A DNA stretch of 64,000 nt, from contig WBMZ01002724.1 in assembly GCA_013400975.1 (NCBI GenBank), forward strand, positions 62,001-126,000. The letters are read 5' to 3'. The stretch comes from Atrichornis clamosus. Its lineage: Eukaryota > Chordata > Aves > Passeriformes > Menuridae. The position numbers were made by a program, and so were the translations under genes. Positions 49,466 to 63,200 of this stretch are shown here, in pieces; position 1 is the first letter of the stretch, and each line of letters starts with the position of its first letter. The notes under the pieces are model-generated. The model made no database searches. It was not told the origin of the DNA and saw only the letters and a list, made by a program, of their open reading frames with translations.

Positions 49466-50713
49466 GCAGGTATTAAAACTATCTTCATGTCTGAAGTTAC
49501 ATGAGAAAAATGTCAAAACAACCTAATCTGAATGTATAAATCTTATCTAGGATGCTGAAGTGCTAAGTAAAGAGAACATTTATATTAACAGGCACATTAA
49601 ATCACATCATTTGCAGAAAAAGAAGTAACTCAATTGGAGTGTACAATAAAAGTAAGGAAAACTTACCCTATTCTATGAGTATTACTGCTCCCTACAAACA
49701 AGCCTTTTCCTTTGAGATGGTTGCACTGAATTTGAAATGTGCTTGTGTTTGGTTTTGAAAAAATTTGCATTTCTAAAATGAAAGAAAGAATGTTAAGCAT
49801 TTCTTGTTATGGATTTGTTTTGTTTTTTTCTCATGTTTAAAAAATGATGTTCAATATTGAGAGATTCTCCTATACTACTTTAGCATTTGTTTTTCCACCT
49901 CAACAGAACATAAGGACACTGTAAACTAGTAGAAGCGTCTCAATCTTTTAAATTTCATGTTCTTTATGTGAGAAGGCATCTGGAGTACGTTAAACTCTTC
50001 CTGGCGATGATCTTTTAGAGTTCATGAGTTAAGATTAAAGAAAGGACAGGCAAAGGTGACATTATAGTTGGTGTTTGTTAGAGCACACATGACTCAGAAT
50101 AAAATTAAAGAGGAAAGTGGATGAGGCCCTTTACAGACAGACAGAAGCAGACTAACATTCATTAACTCTGGTCCTGGTATCTGTTGGAGGGACAGCACAG
50201 CAGGGCTGTAAGGACAGTTAAAGAGTGAAAAATTTGGGAATATTTTATTTTTTGGTACTTTCCTGCATGCAGTATTTTTAAAACCTCAATTTTAAAATTA
50301 CTATTACCTTTAGTATACAATGAGAATGGCATCAAAAGGTAAGTTTGATTCAGACAAAATCAGTTGTTTCACTTATAAACATACTGTAAAGTAGGATAAA
50401 TTAAAACAAAAAGTTAAAGGACTGAACATAAATTGAGGTTCCTTTTGAATATTTTTTGCCTGTCAAAAGACGTCTTATATTTGTCTCTGGCCAGACAGTC
50501 ATTCATGATAAAAAGCATGAAAACAGCTGTATTATTTCAAATTATCAGATGAATGAACAATACTCATAATGGCATAATCCAAAGTAGTTGTTAATGAGAT
50601 AATCTCATATATGACTACTACATAATTTGCATATTTGTGTTTATCATTAACAAGACAATCACAATATAATTGTTTTTTAGCACATTTTCTTCAGTAACCA
50701 AATATGCATTCAG

Positions 50714-50749
50714 GCAAGGGAGGAAGGAAGGGAAGGAAGGAAGGAATGA
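50714..50749 (+). repeat. (GGAA)n purine tract
   Basis: Interrupted GGAA/GGGAA units ending in GAATGAATG. This is an unrelated minor array of the same unit type as the one at 17.6 kb. Confidence 0.85.
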
Positions 50750-52744
50750 ATGCTCAACTTGCTCAAATTGCAAAAAGCATTGTTTTACATCTGGGGACCT
50801 TAAAAAAAGACTGTGACTACTGTGAACGGAAAAATGTGTACAAATGCTGTGGACAAACACAAAAATATAGACTGGCTGCTCACTTTAAACGAATTGTCTG
50901 AGCTCCACTTTCTTCTCCTGTTCACTAATACTTTTAGTCACCTAGTTCGCTGTGCTGTTTTCACTTGTTCACTGCTGTGGCATTTTGATCTTTGCTTCCT
51001 GTCTGTCTCCCCTGCTGTTGCTTTCAACAGCTCTGTTTTTTGTTTGATGAGTGGTGAAAATTGCAAGATTTCTGACCTCTAAAGAACAGACAGAACTTTA
51101 GAAACCAGGAATCTCGTAAATTGTTCTTGGCTGCTGGGGTACTGCATAGGATATTATTAAACATCAAGGATGACTAATTTTGAAAAAAAAAAAAGGTGCA
51201 TATAAAAGGTCTTATGCTGCATTTGTGTGCATGGACTAGCTTCAGACTCTGGCATTCATTAGTATGTACATTCCTGGCACAGCTTGTTTGTCTTTAATTT
51301 TGCAGAACCAAAGCAATTTCAAGTCAAAGGCAGATTTTTTTTTTTTTCTCCCGATGGCAGAACTTCTGGAAGTAAGGGTTTATCATTTACAGTATCCAAA
51401 TAATTATTATTTTCCTCTTTCTTTTCCTGATTTCTACAATTAAAGTGGAATATTTTGCACAGCAGGTGATGGTGTTTTCCTGATTTATTTGCATAATCCC
51501 TCTTTCCTGAGGAACAAAGATCCATTTTTTCTAGAAGTCTGTCAAGCATGTCAAAAGACACATTTAGTCATCAGGTATACATCAATTCTTACATATTTGA
51601 CATTGTGTGGAATGCAATACTCAGATAGACTTTCACAGTTTAGCATAAGTTCATGAAAAAGTAGTTCATGGAATGGTAGTTAAGAGGTAACAGGCACAAC
51701 TGTGAATAAAAGCAGTAAGTCCTTTTAATACCATCTTTTTCTAATGCATGGCCAATTCAGTCTTGGGATGTCAGAGAAAACTAAGCAAAAATTTCCTTTT
51801 AAATGTGACATTAAAAACATATCAATGGTTATCAGATACGGGAACATTTTTAACAATATCAGAAATTAAGTTCCTTATAGCAGTTCAAGCCCCCAACATA
51901 GTTTAAAATTTTTTATTCTCATAAGCTTAAAATTTTTATTCTCATTCACAGCGGTGAATCACCAACAAATTGCATGAGTGCAGCTTTCAATTCTATTATC
52001 TGCATGTATAATTTTTTGTTTTTAACAGTGTGCTTCTCAGGGCTGTGAGGGTACTAATAAGCTTTATTTTCCTCAGTCAGCCTCACTAGCAGCCTCAGCA
52101 CTCCATTTAAACTCAGCTCTAGTCACCCAGACCTTGCCTGAGACATGCTGTAGATTTGTCTGTACCCAACTCTTCTGTATTTCTAATTAGAAGTTAAAAT
52201 TAGAGTACTTATGGGTTTTAAGCTGCCTGACAGGAAAAAGAGAGTAAAGTTCAATGCTTAGCATTTAACTCTAGTACAATTTGGGTAGAATTTAAAAGGG
52301 AAAATACAAAAATGTTCAGAAATGGAAGAGTCTGAAGCCACCTAATCCATCCTAAGGCTGAGATATACTAGTTACCTACGTCAACTGACAACTGTACCTC
52401 ATCAGCCTTAAAGCCTCAGCAATATCTAGTTTATGATTATATAGAATGCATTCTTCTTTTAGTAAGAGGATTCTTTCAAGAACGTCCTATGAATATCTAA
52501 TTCTCTCATGCAGAGAGTGACCAGACCAAATACTTAGCAATTATGATTTGTTCTACTTCTTTTTTCCTTGCAAAACCACAACATATCTAAAATATATCCT
52601 AATTTGTTAGAAGAAATCCCATGCTATCCTCCCATTCAAGTCCTTAGTTAAGAAAGGACAGTTTATTTTGTTGGTGAGAGTAGAATTGGAGAGAAAAACA
52701 AAAAAAAACATCATTAACTAAGGAAAAAATTGCACTATCACCTC

Positions 52745-53305
52745 CTTTCTTCCCCAGCTTGTATTTATACCAGATCTTGCCCCAGCCCAGGTGTAAGACT
52801 TTGCACTTGGCCTCATTGTACCTCATACCTCATGAGGTTCACATGGGCCCAGCTCTCCAGCCTGTCCAGATCCCCCTAGCTGGCACCCCATCCTTCAAGT
52901 GTGTCAACCACACCACTCAGATTGCTGCTGTCTGCAAATTTTTAAGGGTGTACTCAGTGCCACCATCTATGTCATTGATGAAAATATCAAGAAGTACTTG
53001 TGCCAGTATAGATCCTCTGAGGAGGAGCACCACTCGTCACCAATCTCCATCCGGGTATCGACCAGTACTCTCTGGATGTGACCACCCAGCCAATTCCCCC
53101 TCCACCAAAGAGTCAACTCATCAGAACCATCTAACCCCAATTTAGAGAGCAGGATGTTGTGGGTGCTTGTGTCAAAGGCTTTACAGATGTTCAGATAGAT
53201 GACACCTGTTTCTCTTCCTTGTCAAACTGTGTAGTCACTCCATCATAGAAGGACACTTGGTTAGACAGGTAAGACTTGTTGCTGGTTAAACCAAGATGTT
53301 ACCAT
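52745..53305 (-). mobile_element. CR1 LINE, RT palm segment (inactive)
   Basis: Antisense CR1 ORF2. Read from the minus strand, the segment covers the part encoding the 'DVIYLDFxKAFDTV' region (near 53171-53205), then 'VPQGSVLGP' and 'FINDIDxG' equivalents (52960-53035). It then reaches the 'FADDTKLSG' catalytic box (near 52915-52942) and ends after 'MRYNEAKCKVLHLG' (52775-52826). The catalytic box here reads F-A-D-S-S, so the second metal-binding aspartate is lost. The frame is also broken by indels. Neither the CR1 tail nor the endonuclease is present. The higher-identity words suggest a different subfamily from the copy at 45-46 kb, but this needs a library comparison. Confidence 0.93.
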
Positions 53306-56300
53306 TTGCAAAAATTATCTGTTCATCTTACCTGATCCTAATATCTAAGTAGTGAATATTTGGTTGTATGTATTCTTGCATATCTGAGAGAGAAGAAAAT
53401 GCTGAGGACCACCACAGGTTCCTGGATCTCCACATATTAAACTAGAATATTAATTTCAGGTTGTGCATTCACTACTTGTACTTCAAAGTACTGTGACCTC
53501 ACCTAATATTATGAGCATTATTTATGTAATCATTTCACTTGTTTTTCCTAATAAACTTCCAAGTAAGTTTTCTCACTTTTACTTGTCAGAGTGTTTACTT
53601 TCAGGATGTGGAAATTCATCATTACAGAACTTTAAGCTAGATTAAATCCACATAAGGTTTATATTTTATCACTTACTGGAAAAAAACGAAGTAAGAACAA
53701 AATTGCCTTTATATAAAGTGCAGAAAGTAATTGTACATGTCTTATTTTATGAATAAAATTGAGGAAACAACAGGAGAAATAAAAGAGTAAAATGCAAAAT
53801 ATGTCAGCTAACATTTTCTGATATTCTGTCTGGAGTTTGCACAAATTGTCTTCTTATTAGGCATATCTGAATCAGTAGATTTCTTTGGCTGAAAGAATCA
53901 GATTAACAGACAGAAAGTTGGGAATCTTCTCCAGACTCTTAGATATTTTGCACCTGAGTTTATCACTCTTATAAATAAATAAATAAATAAATAATAGTTT
54001 GTAGATGAGAAGTCAAGCTTTTCAAAATGGAGAATGCTCTTCCAGCAGAGGTCAGAACAAGTATCTGATATTAGATGTCACAACCTTCTTTGCCCATAAT
54101 CCTGCAGAAAAGAAAAAAATTGCTTCACTGGTCAAAAAGAAAAATTTGCACTAGGTTTCCTCTTAGCAATTTATTTCCACTGCTGTAACCATGATCTCTT
54201 AACTGTAGTCAACATTTTCTATCCCTGGGCTTTTAATGTGAATGATAATTTAATTAATTGAGATTAAGATGGGAACAAGTATCCTTGCTACCACCTACAG
54301 TTTTTAAATATAAATGCCATTCTTTATTCAGGACACTTTGGTGGAGGTTTTTTAATACTGCATTCTAATCAGGGTACTTGGAATATTATGTAATATATCC
54401 TTAATCTGCGGTTTAAAATGGTTGCTGATACAAAATGAAGTTCTGATAGTGATGCAGTTATGCTGCAAAGATTTTGTTTTCAGTAATGTACTTGGAGAAG
54501 TGCTTTAGCCTCACCAGGGGTGAAACATTCCATCTGTAGAAGTAGGAATGTTATACATTTTATTGCTAACCACAATTAGTTCATGCTAGATTTTTCTGAA
54601 GTCATGTTCTTCTGGGTGCCTCATCACTGAGGCTAACAATTAGAATGGAAGAGTTGAATTAAGCACTGGATTATTCTCTTTTGATGAAATGATTCCATTT
54701 TGATATTAATGCAGTTGATTACCAATTTACTCCCTCTTTAGATTCAAATAAAAGCAGATTCTGCATTCTCAAATAGCTCATGTTGCTGAAGGCATATAAA
54801 GCTATGCCTCCACTGTCTCTTCCCCTGCTGTGCTTTACTCCTTAATGCTTTTGATGTTGCATGGGCTTTTAGAACATGGAAAAGGAGATAGAAAGTTATT
54901 CCACTCTGTCTGAAGCACGATGGTTCTACTTTACCATGGTGATTTGATGTAAAGGGCAGGAAGAAGGAGTGTCACCTTGTACCAGTTCAGTGGATAGAGA
55001 TTTGTTGAATTCTGTCCCTTCTGTGACTGCTAAAGCATTTATAGGAGCACTCTAAAATCCCTGATTCCCTCAGGTCCTGGAATCGTTAATATGCAAGGCA
55101 TTTTGTAAACTGCTGACATTCATCCTGAGCTCTGTCTGACTACAAATCCCACCCACTGTTGCAGCAAGCAACATTAGAACATTTTCAGAAAACTTTAAAG
55201 ATTTTCAACTTACAGCATCCTTGGAGTGTGCTATAAGTGCAGGACATACTATCCTAGGAATCTGCAACACAACTGTCCCTACAGCCACACTCAAGAATGC
55301 CAACTGCTAAGTCATGCAGGAATTTTAATATTCTGGCCTGGAAGCTACCCTAGGCATTGCTCTATGCATCTTTTACTCTATCCTCTTGGAAGAAGTGAAT
55401 TCAGTTGTTAAATATTGGATCCAACTTAGAATTACAACTAGCAAAATTATCATTTGACTAAGGGTTGCACATTGATTAATTTTCTTGATGTATTTACATT
55501 AGCTGTAGTTTTGAAATTGACAGGAACACCATACTTTCGGTATTTATAAATTCTTCTCTGGTTTCCTTCTTTGAGAAATTACTTTATAACTTACTAAGGA
55601 ATATAGGGGATTCAGCAAGATTAGAAATTGAGTAGAAGAGACCTCCTATTATAGATCCAACTATACTATTTAGGGATAGAGTGAATTTATATTCTTCCAA
55701 AGCACTTAACTACACCTGTGTGTAATTTACATAATGGAGTCTATAGATTTAGAACTATAAGATCAGTGTGGATATTGAAAAGAGTAATGTTATTTATAAA
55801 TTGCACAGCAAATCCCATCATGGGTATGGAGTAGGATCTTGAATTTGGTTTGATAATGGCATTAATTTCTTGCTCTTGTTTAATTTTCACTCAGACAATA
55901 TTTTTTATGTAGACCTTTTGAGATTCTTACATGGAAGATTTGTTTACACATTTATTTTAATTGCACTCAGTGTGGAATGATGCCTATTGAAATTCCCTTT
56001 CTGCAGTTGCATAAGACAAGCAGCTGATCTGAATCCCTAATCACATTCTCTATGAGGGACTGGAAAAGTCACCATTTTCAGGTCACTCAAAGAACTAGTT
56101 GTATAAATATTGTGTCTCACTGATACAGCAATTTGAGATTTGCAGGGATCCATCATATTGTTTGTGAACTATTTTCCTCTGTTCCTTGTGGTCTTTTTCA
56201 TGTATGTATGTCTTTGTACATGTAAAGATTTTAGTATGTTGACCACCTATTTTGTAGAAGAATTTTGTACAATAGGAAATCAATATTTTCTTTAAACCTT

Positions 56301-56774
56301 TCTTACTGACATCTGAAACACCTGGTTTGCTGCATCCCCTTTCTGTAGGCGTTAAAGAGAAAAATGGATTCTAGGGAGTAAGCTGCACAAGATTTTAATT
56401 AAGAAAGGAATGGTCATGAGCCAGGAGTAGGATACTCAAAAAATACAGCAAAACATAGTAAACTTGAAGATGAGCGGAAAACAGGCTCCATCTGAATTTT
56501 AAGTGGTGCACAGGGAAGAAAACATTGGATAATGTGAGCAGTTGAGGGAGTTGTGTATAAAAGTGTACTAAAGACTTGGAAAAGGACATTCTGGAGGAAT
56601 GTCCTCAATTCTCAAGTAAGAGGTTAAGGAATACTACTGCAGTCAATACAAAAACCCAAAAACCTGCCCATTTTGGACAGCCTGAAACAGAAACTGTGAC
56701 AGAACTGGGTATTGTAGCCTGATTAAACCTGTAGCTTTAGGAAAGTTAATCAAGCATTAAGAAAAAGCTGGTAC
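53306..56774. other. Unique AT-rich noncoding DNA
   Basis: No gene or transposon recognised. It contains an AAAT microsatellite at 53971-53994. Open frames, up to 64 codons, are featureless. Confidence 0.6.
53971..53994. repeat. (ATAA)6 microsatellite
   Basis: Six uninterrupted tetranucleotide units, likely length-polymorphic. Confidence 0.88.
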
Positions 56775-56966
56775 ATAGAATCATAGAATACTAGATAGTT
56801 TGGGTTGGAAGAAACCTTAAAGATTCCAAACACCCTACCATAGGCAGGGACAGCTTTCACTCCACTAGGTAGCTCAAACCCTTGTCCAAACTGGCCTTGA
56901 ACACTTCCAGGGATAGGGCATCCACAGCTTCTCTGGGCAACGTGTTTCAGTGCCTCACCACCATGA
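56775..56966 (-). mobile_element. CR1 LINE 3' end, short
   Basis: Antisense CR1 tail. ATAGAATCATAGAATA (octamer repeats) and 'GTTTGGGTTGGAAGAAACC' are followed by the 3' UTR and the 'CTGGCCTTGAACACTTCCAG' block. Similarity ends at 'CAGTGCCTCACCACC'. It is a strongly 5'-truncated insertion of about 190 bp with moderate divergence. Confidence 0.93.
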
Positions 56967-57409
56967 AGTCAACATAATATAAAAGCAAACTAAGGTAAAC
57001 TATGTTGTAACTCAAAGGCAAATAAATTATTTGAAAGAAATATTTCTATTTTACCTGTCAGTTCTTGTTTTAGTTAAACTCTTTGTTGTGATGCTGGGAT
57101 TTTGCTCACTAACATGTATTGCCCAATCCATTCAAAAGTCATATATTTTTATGGTAAACCACTAGCAGAACAAATGACTCTTAATTATCATTGTTGTGCT
57201 GTAGAGATAAACTTGTCTCTGTCCTATACAAGCTTTTCTTTCCAGTACTCAGAATATGGATTCTCATTTAACAACTAGTTTGAAATATTTTATTGTGCCT
57301 TAGCTAATATTAGTAAAATTTACTCTGGGATGTCTTACATCAGTTTGAAAAAATTAAAGTGTGAGTCTGTTAAGTATAGATGCTGCTTTATTTTAAAATT
57401 TATTTATTT

Positions 57410-57447
57410 GAAAAAAAAAAAACAAAAAAAACCAAAAACAAATAAAC
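57410..57447. repeat. A-rich tract
   Basis: A12, A8 and shorter A runs separated by C. No adjacent retroposed body was identified upstream, so this is annotated as simple sequence. Confidence 0.8.
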
Positions 57448-58845
57448 AGAAATTGCAACACCTAAACTTCAGGACAGGGTGTTACTTTCAGGATATTACC
57501 TCCTATTTATGAATTTTTGCATTTTATTTATTTAGTATCTGTTGGTCAGTGGTTCTAAAATAGTTGTTATAACCAAAGGTTTGTTTTTTTTCATTATTGA
57601 AAGTAGTGAGATAAGTATCACCGCACTGAGAAAGGCCAGACTGCACAGACAGAGGAGGAGATAGTGCCACTGCTTGATGAAACACAGGGAACACTGATCA
57701 TTCTGACCATCTCATTTTGACATCTAGCAGTTGCTATTATGTGCTTGCTGATGAATGCTTTTTCAGGCTGATCATTTGAAGCTGCTGAAAGTAAAGACAT
57801 CTGCCATTTTTATGCTTATGTGGTCTTAGACAAAACTCCCTCTGTTGTTTTCTTGATAGAGAATGCAGCTCATTTTACTGTAGAAAGCCTGGGACCAGAC
57901 TTTCAACATCAAGTCTTTATGTCAGACAATACGTTTTCCGTGATCAAAGCATACAAAGGATATGGTAGTCACATCCAGGTTCATGTTCACACTTCTGAGC
58001 AGACAATGGCAAGGAAAAAAGAGAAACACATTTAGCCCAAAGAAACAATCTAATTCTTTTCTAGAAATCTGATTTTTTTAAAGAGTGTGATTTCTGATAA
58101 AATATATTAGCAACAGCATTTTTTAAATTCCTATTTTCACCCAGTTCACCAACAAATATTTTCTTTCAGGCTTTCTTTAATATTTTACTCCCAGTATTTC
58201 ATACATTCCTTTCATCCCTTTTCCATAGATGGTTGGTGATTTTTTTTTCATTTCCCCCCCCATAGTCCTTTATTAAACTAAATGTGTTTAGACATGTAGA
58301 CACTGAATTACAGTCACATTCATAAACATGTGATTATTAATGATTAGGGATTATTCTAAACCTCTTTTATTTTTCCATATTTTGACCAATTTGTTATGGA
58401 GTACATTGATTCATCAGCTGTATTAAAATCAACTGACAAATTAGTAAATTATTTTGTTTTGTTTTGAAGAACCACATATTTGCAGTTGATGAAAACTGGG
58501 CCATGAAAGCAAAGCATGCAAAAATGACTTCTGTGTAAACCAACTAAACATGTATAGTTAAACAACATAAAGAGTTCATGGGGATTATATCTATAATTGC
58601 ATTTGTTTGCTGTCACATAATATAATAATATTTATTTGGTTTCATTAGCTTTTTATTGACTATTAGAAACTCCCTTACTAAATCTTTAACTTGTCTGTGT
58701 GCTCAGTTAAATGAATTTCCATTTATGAATGGATATATTATTTCATAATTTCCAGCACCCTTGAATCCAGGTAATGAACAATTGTGATCATATGAAGAAT
58801 TCAGACAGTAATATTCAAATACTTTATATTTCAAATCGTATATAA

Positions 58846-58917
58846 TTTTTAAATAACATGTAGTTTTTAAATAACATGTACTTTTAAAATAATGTGTTCT
58901 TTTAAAATAATGTATAC
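58846..58917 (+). repeat. 18-bp tandem repeat, four copies
   Basis: Four successive 18-bp units: TTTTTAAATAACATGTAG, TTTTTAAATAACATGTAC, TTTTAAAATAATGTGTTC and TTTTAAAATAATGTATAC. The first two and the last two are more alike, so a unit doubling probably preceded a second duplication. Confidence 0.88.
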
Positions 58918-59617
58918 TTGCATTACTTTTAGTACTGTAAAAGACATTTTAATACTTTTAAGCAAGTGTTATCTATGACTACTGCTCTTCACAATGTGCA
59001 AGACCAACCCAGTTTTCAGCACGTCATCTTCTTTTTTATCACTTTTACTGTCATCACTAGTCCACACACAAAAAAAACCCAAAAACCAAACAAAACCTTT
59101 TTAAAGATTTATTTCATCAATGGGAAATAGTCAAAGAAGACTAGATTCTGACTTCAAAAATTCCACAAGAACAAAAATTATTCACAGTCTAATTGTCATC
59201 TTACACAGAGTGACTGTGACCTTCATATTAATTTCCATCAAATTCCCATGGTATCTAAAAATCTGTTGGCTTCTCTATTTGAGTTCCCTGTGTGCCACCT
59301 ATGTAGCTGGTCTTATTTGGAAAAGTGGCAAGAGTCAGTGCAGAGGCGTACATAGTCATTGGGAGATTTCAGAAGAATCCAATCAGCTGTGTGTGCCCAA
59401 ATCACTCAGGTAGCATCAGGTTTAGTTTCTAGTACAGGAAAGCAAAGTAAATAGATCCACTTTTTCATAAATGTTGGTAGTTATTGTGGTAGTTAATTCA
59501 GGAATAAAGATTGAAGTATGCTTTAGCCTGAGAAAGTCTAACCTAACAGCTGCTGTTACAATGTCCTAGCTCTGAACATCTGGCTAAGTCAAGGCAACAG
59601 TGCCCTTTCATTTTATT

Positions 59618-60275
59618 TAGAATCATAAATCATTTAGGTTGGAAAAGATCTCAAAAATCATCAAGTTCAACTGTTCACTTAACACTATCAACTCCATCAC
59701 TACACTGTGTCCCTAAGTGCCACATCTACACATCTTTTAAATCCCTCCAAGGATGGTGTCTCAATGACATTTTGAAAGAGCCTGTTCCAGTGCTTGATAA
59801 TCCTTTCGGTGAAGAAATTTTTCCTAATATTCAACCTAAACCTTCCCTGGCACATCTTGAGACCACTTCCTCTAGTCCTATCACTTGTTATCTGGGAGAA
59901 GAAACACACAATTATTCCAGGTAGTTGTAGAGAGCAGTAAGGACTCCTCTCAGCCTCCCTGTGCCCAGGCTAAACACCTCCAGCTCCCTCAGCTTCTCCT
60001 CATAAGACTTGTGCTCCATCCACTTCACCAGCTTTGTTGCCCTTCTCTGGACATGCTCCAGCTCCTCGACGTCGTTCTCATACTGAGGGGCCCAGAACTG
60101 GACACAAGACTTGAGGTGTGTCCTCACCAGTGCCGAGTAAAAGGGTACAATCACTGCCCTGGTCGTGCTGGCCACACTACTCCTGGCATAGGCCAGGACA
60201 TCATTGCCTTTCTTGGCTGCCTGGGAACACTGCTGGCTCATGTTCAGTGCCTGTTGACCAGCACTCCCAATTTTT
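59618..60275 (-). mobile_element. CR1 LINE 3' end with ORF2 C-terminus and stop
   Basis: This is among the best preserved CR1 copies here, in antisense. The tail starts at 59618 (TAGAATCATAAAT, then TTTAGGTTGGAAAAGATCTC). On the minus strand, 59912-60298 encodes the C-terminal region ('NMSQQCSQAAKKGND', 'ALVRTHLKSCVQFWAPQYEN', 'LEHVQRRATKLV'). After a frame change, 59700-59909 encodes the last residues ('QGRFRLNIRKNFFTERIIKH', 'VDVALRDTV', stop). About 80 bp of 3' UTR follow to the tail. The RT core and endonuclease are missing. The frameshift between the two blocks rules out function. Confidence 0.95.
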
Positions 60276-63200
60276 TTTTCTGTATTTATAGATGCCAAAA
60301 CAAGATTGGGAGCTATCTAAAAAATGATGAAATTCAAAAGCCAGACGCAGAAAATTCCTTGGCAGAATTTTCAAACTCAATTGAAATCTCACAACTGCCC
60401 TGCTCTAAATAAAAAAATCAAAACCTTAAGCAAAACAAACACTAGGGTTTTTTCTATTAAAAGAACTGTCTATGAAAAGATTGTGTCACTTTGAATAGGA
60501 ATGTAAAAGCTCTCTGTTAATATTTGAAGTTGAAATCATAGGTAATAATTTCAAAACTGTATTTTCTTCTCTGGCTTTTACACCTTTCACAAATACATTT
60601 TTGGAGTATTTCTGAAACCACCAAGGTCTTGAATAATGTCAAAACCTTCCATGTAAGGAATGCAAGTTCTATAATTACTACTTTATAATAATGGTAAATA
60701 AAATGATGCATTAAATTCTTCTGAAACAGTGTTAAAGGAATATTATAAAATGTCTCCTTTAAACCCATGTTTTCTCAAATTAGTCTTTCCTGCACTCTAC
60801 AAAAAATATTGGGTAATTCTGCAATTATTCTGGACATTCTTAGGAACCCAATATATATACAATGTACAAGCGTTCATGACAAGTGAAAACCAAGTAAAGA
60901 AATTATTGTGGTGAAATATATTCACTGTTCTACCTTACAAAGAAGAAATGTATAACATGAATACTTAATTATAACAATCTTCTTACTGTGGATTTCATCG
61001 TAAAAGCTCTGGTTTCCTTCAGAATCTCAGTATATTCTTCCATTCAGCCTTGCCTTATTTACAGTCATCCTGATGCACTGTTTGTAATCAGCCTATGAAA
61101 TATATTGAGAGTATAAGGTAAAATACATTACAACTCCTAATATTAAACAATATATATTAATATAATCTGCTTTATTGTTGTCTAATTTATTTCCAGCCAT
61201 CCACTGTATTATTGAGTTTATTTAACAGAAAACTATTTTAAGACAAAGTTATTTATCAAGAGTATATCCCATAAAATAAATTAAATTCTAATATATTTGT
61301 CTACTGAAGGAAAAAGCTACCATAGACTTTTATTTTAATTTTTATATCCAATTCCATTGTAAATTATGAGAACTATATTTTATTTACTATTGCTTACAGG
61401 TATATAAATACATTATACACATATACATGTATTATATATGCATCTTTAATATATCTATATGTATACTTATTTACCATAAAACAGAATGAAATAAGCCATT
61501 CTCACAGTGTTGCTAATCCTTTAAAAACTTGACAAATAGTTTACATTACTACCTTCACTATTATGCCTTCAGTAACAAAGTATTACTGTCCTTATATAAA
61601 ATGTCACTAAATTTTCAACTAAAGCAAGATTTAACACACAGCTTTGAACCTCAGCAAGATGCTTTCCGTTTCTTAGTTTCTCTTCCCTTTACTAAAAAAC
61701 TCTTAAATCCAGTCTGAAACCACATTAATTTCTGCCATAGTTATTTGCAGTTGCATAATGTATGGATTTCTGCCCATATAGTCTAGTGCAGATGGATGGT
61801 ATGGGCCTCACCTACTGGGAATGGGATGGCATCACCAGGATTGCTTTCCATTTCTAATAGCAGAATAATACCTTCAGAATAACAAATGTGTAGATCCAGA
61901 AGAAAATCATACAATTTACTGGAATTGATAAAACAGCTGGGACCTTTGGCAAATGTTTCTATTCTTGCCTGACATTGAGTGTTTATTCTAAAAGCATCTG
62001 TAGCACTGCAGGCAACATTTTTTTCCTGAGTGAAGAACCCTGTATGTTAAGCGTTGAGTACCTCACATTTCCTTCAAAAACAGCATGAACACTTCCCTGG
62101 TTTTATAACTTTTTCCTTCATTGTCTTGTGAGTGAGCTAGGACACAAGAATCTAGCAGATATAGGATTACAAATATGCTATATGTTTTCCCATTTAGAAA
62201 TGCAAATTGATTATTGCGTTGACAAGAGTTTGGGATTCCCATGCTGATATAAAACTATACAAATTAGTTAACATACAGCTATTTTTTTTTCTTTTTTTCT
62301 CAATAAACCTCCTGTTCATCTTGTGTTCTCTTTCATTTTCACCTGCATCAGAATTGTTAAATGAAATATGAAAGACCCTAAATCTACAGAGCAAAATTTC
62401 TTTGCATATTGGCTATGTGTTGTCAATAAACTCCTTGACTATATTTTCTTCCTAAATTCTTGTCAATCTATGAGACGTAAGCACCTTACGATAAGATAGA
62501 GGAGACAAAAAATCGGGAGGCATTTTAAGTGAAAAATAATGCAATATTTACTTGATAAAGACACTTCCTTACAGAAGGCTTTAGAGAGCAGAAAAACAAA
62601 CAAACACAAAATAGAGACCTACTTAAATTAAGGGCAAACTGAGAATGCCATCTTCTTAGACGGATTTTTGGAAATTCTGGGTAATATTTCTGACTGGACT
62701 TGTGGATTGCCTTGTATCCTTCATCTTGAACTAAAACTTCCAAAGATAATTTTTGAACTATGCTGAAATTTAATTCATATTTCTGTTCTACTTTTTCATG
62801 CTGGACTACACGTCTTCTTGAACAGTAAACAGAACATTCTCTCATGTCCTGATCAAATTCCAAGTTGCATTAGAGGCTGCTACACTTTCCAGTCTTGAAT
62901 AGTTTGTTTAGGTTTTTCAGCACTTCTAATGACTATGGTACACATCTGGGGGAAGTATACACCATATTCTCTGATCTTTTAGTAGAAGCATTCTTTTACA
63001 GCACAAACAAAAATCGCATGTTTATTTACAGTCCCTCTTCTCCACAGTGCTCCTCTTCCAGAAAATGTCCTCAGAATGAATTTTTATCATAATTACTCAC
63101 ACAGTATGTCATCTGAGTACTGTTCTTCTTCTGGAGCAAAATAAATATTTTTCAATAATATTTGTTGGTAATACAGACTCATCTTTCTCAATATTTTTTT

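Larger units (their letters stand above)
46771..52744. other. Unique AT-rich noncoding DNA
   Basis: About 6 kb without recognised genes or transposons. It holds a T-rich tract (48391-48416), a 10-bp perfect hairpin (49441-49465), a palindrome (50467-50476), a GGAA patch (50714-50749), and A/T runs near 51185 and 51340. ORFs are short and domain-free. Confidence 0.6.
56967..59617. other. Unique noncoding DNA with a possible conserved patch
   Basis: No gene recognised. 57600-57990 is of more even composition and lacks simple repeats. It may be a conserved noncoding element, but only comparison with other birds could show this. It also holds an A-rich tract (57410-57447), a C8 run (58254-58261) and a four-copy 18-bp tandem repeat (58846-58917). 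Confidence 0.5.

Noticed and set aside
62525..62863. 112-codon minus-strand ORF as a gene
   Set aside because: No known domain, AT-biased composition, no splice or promoter context. Chance frame is more likely.
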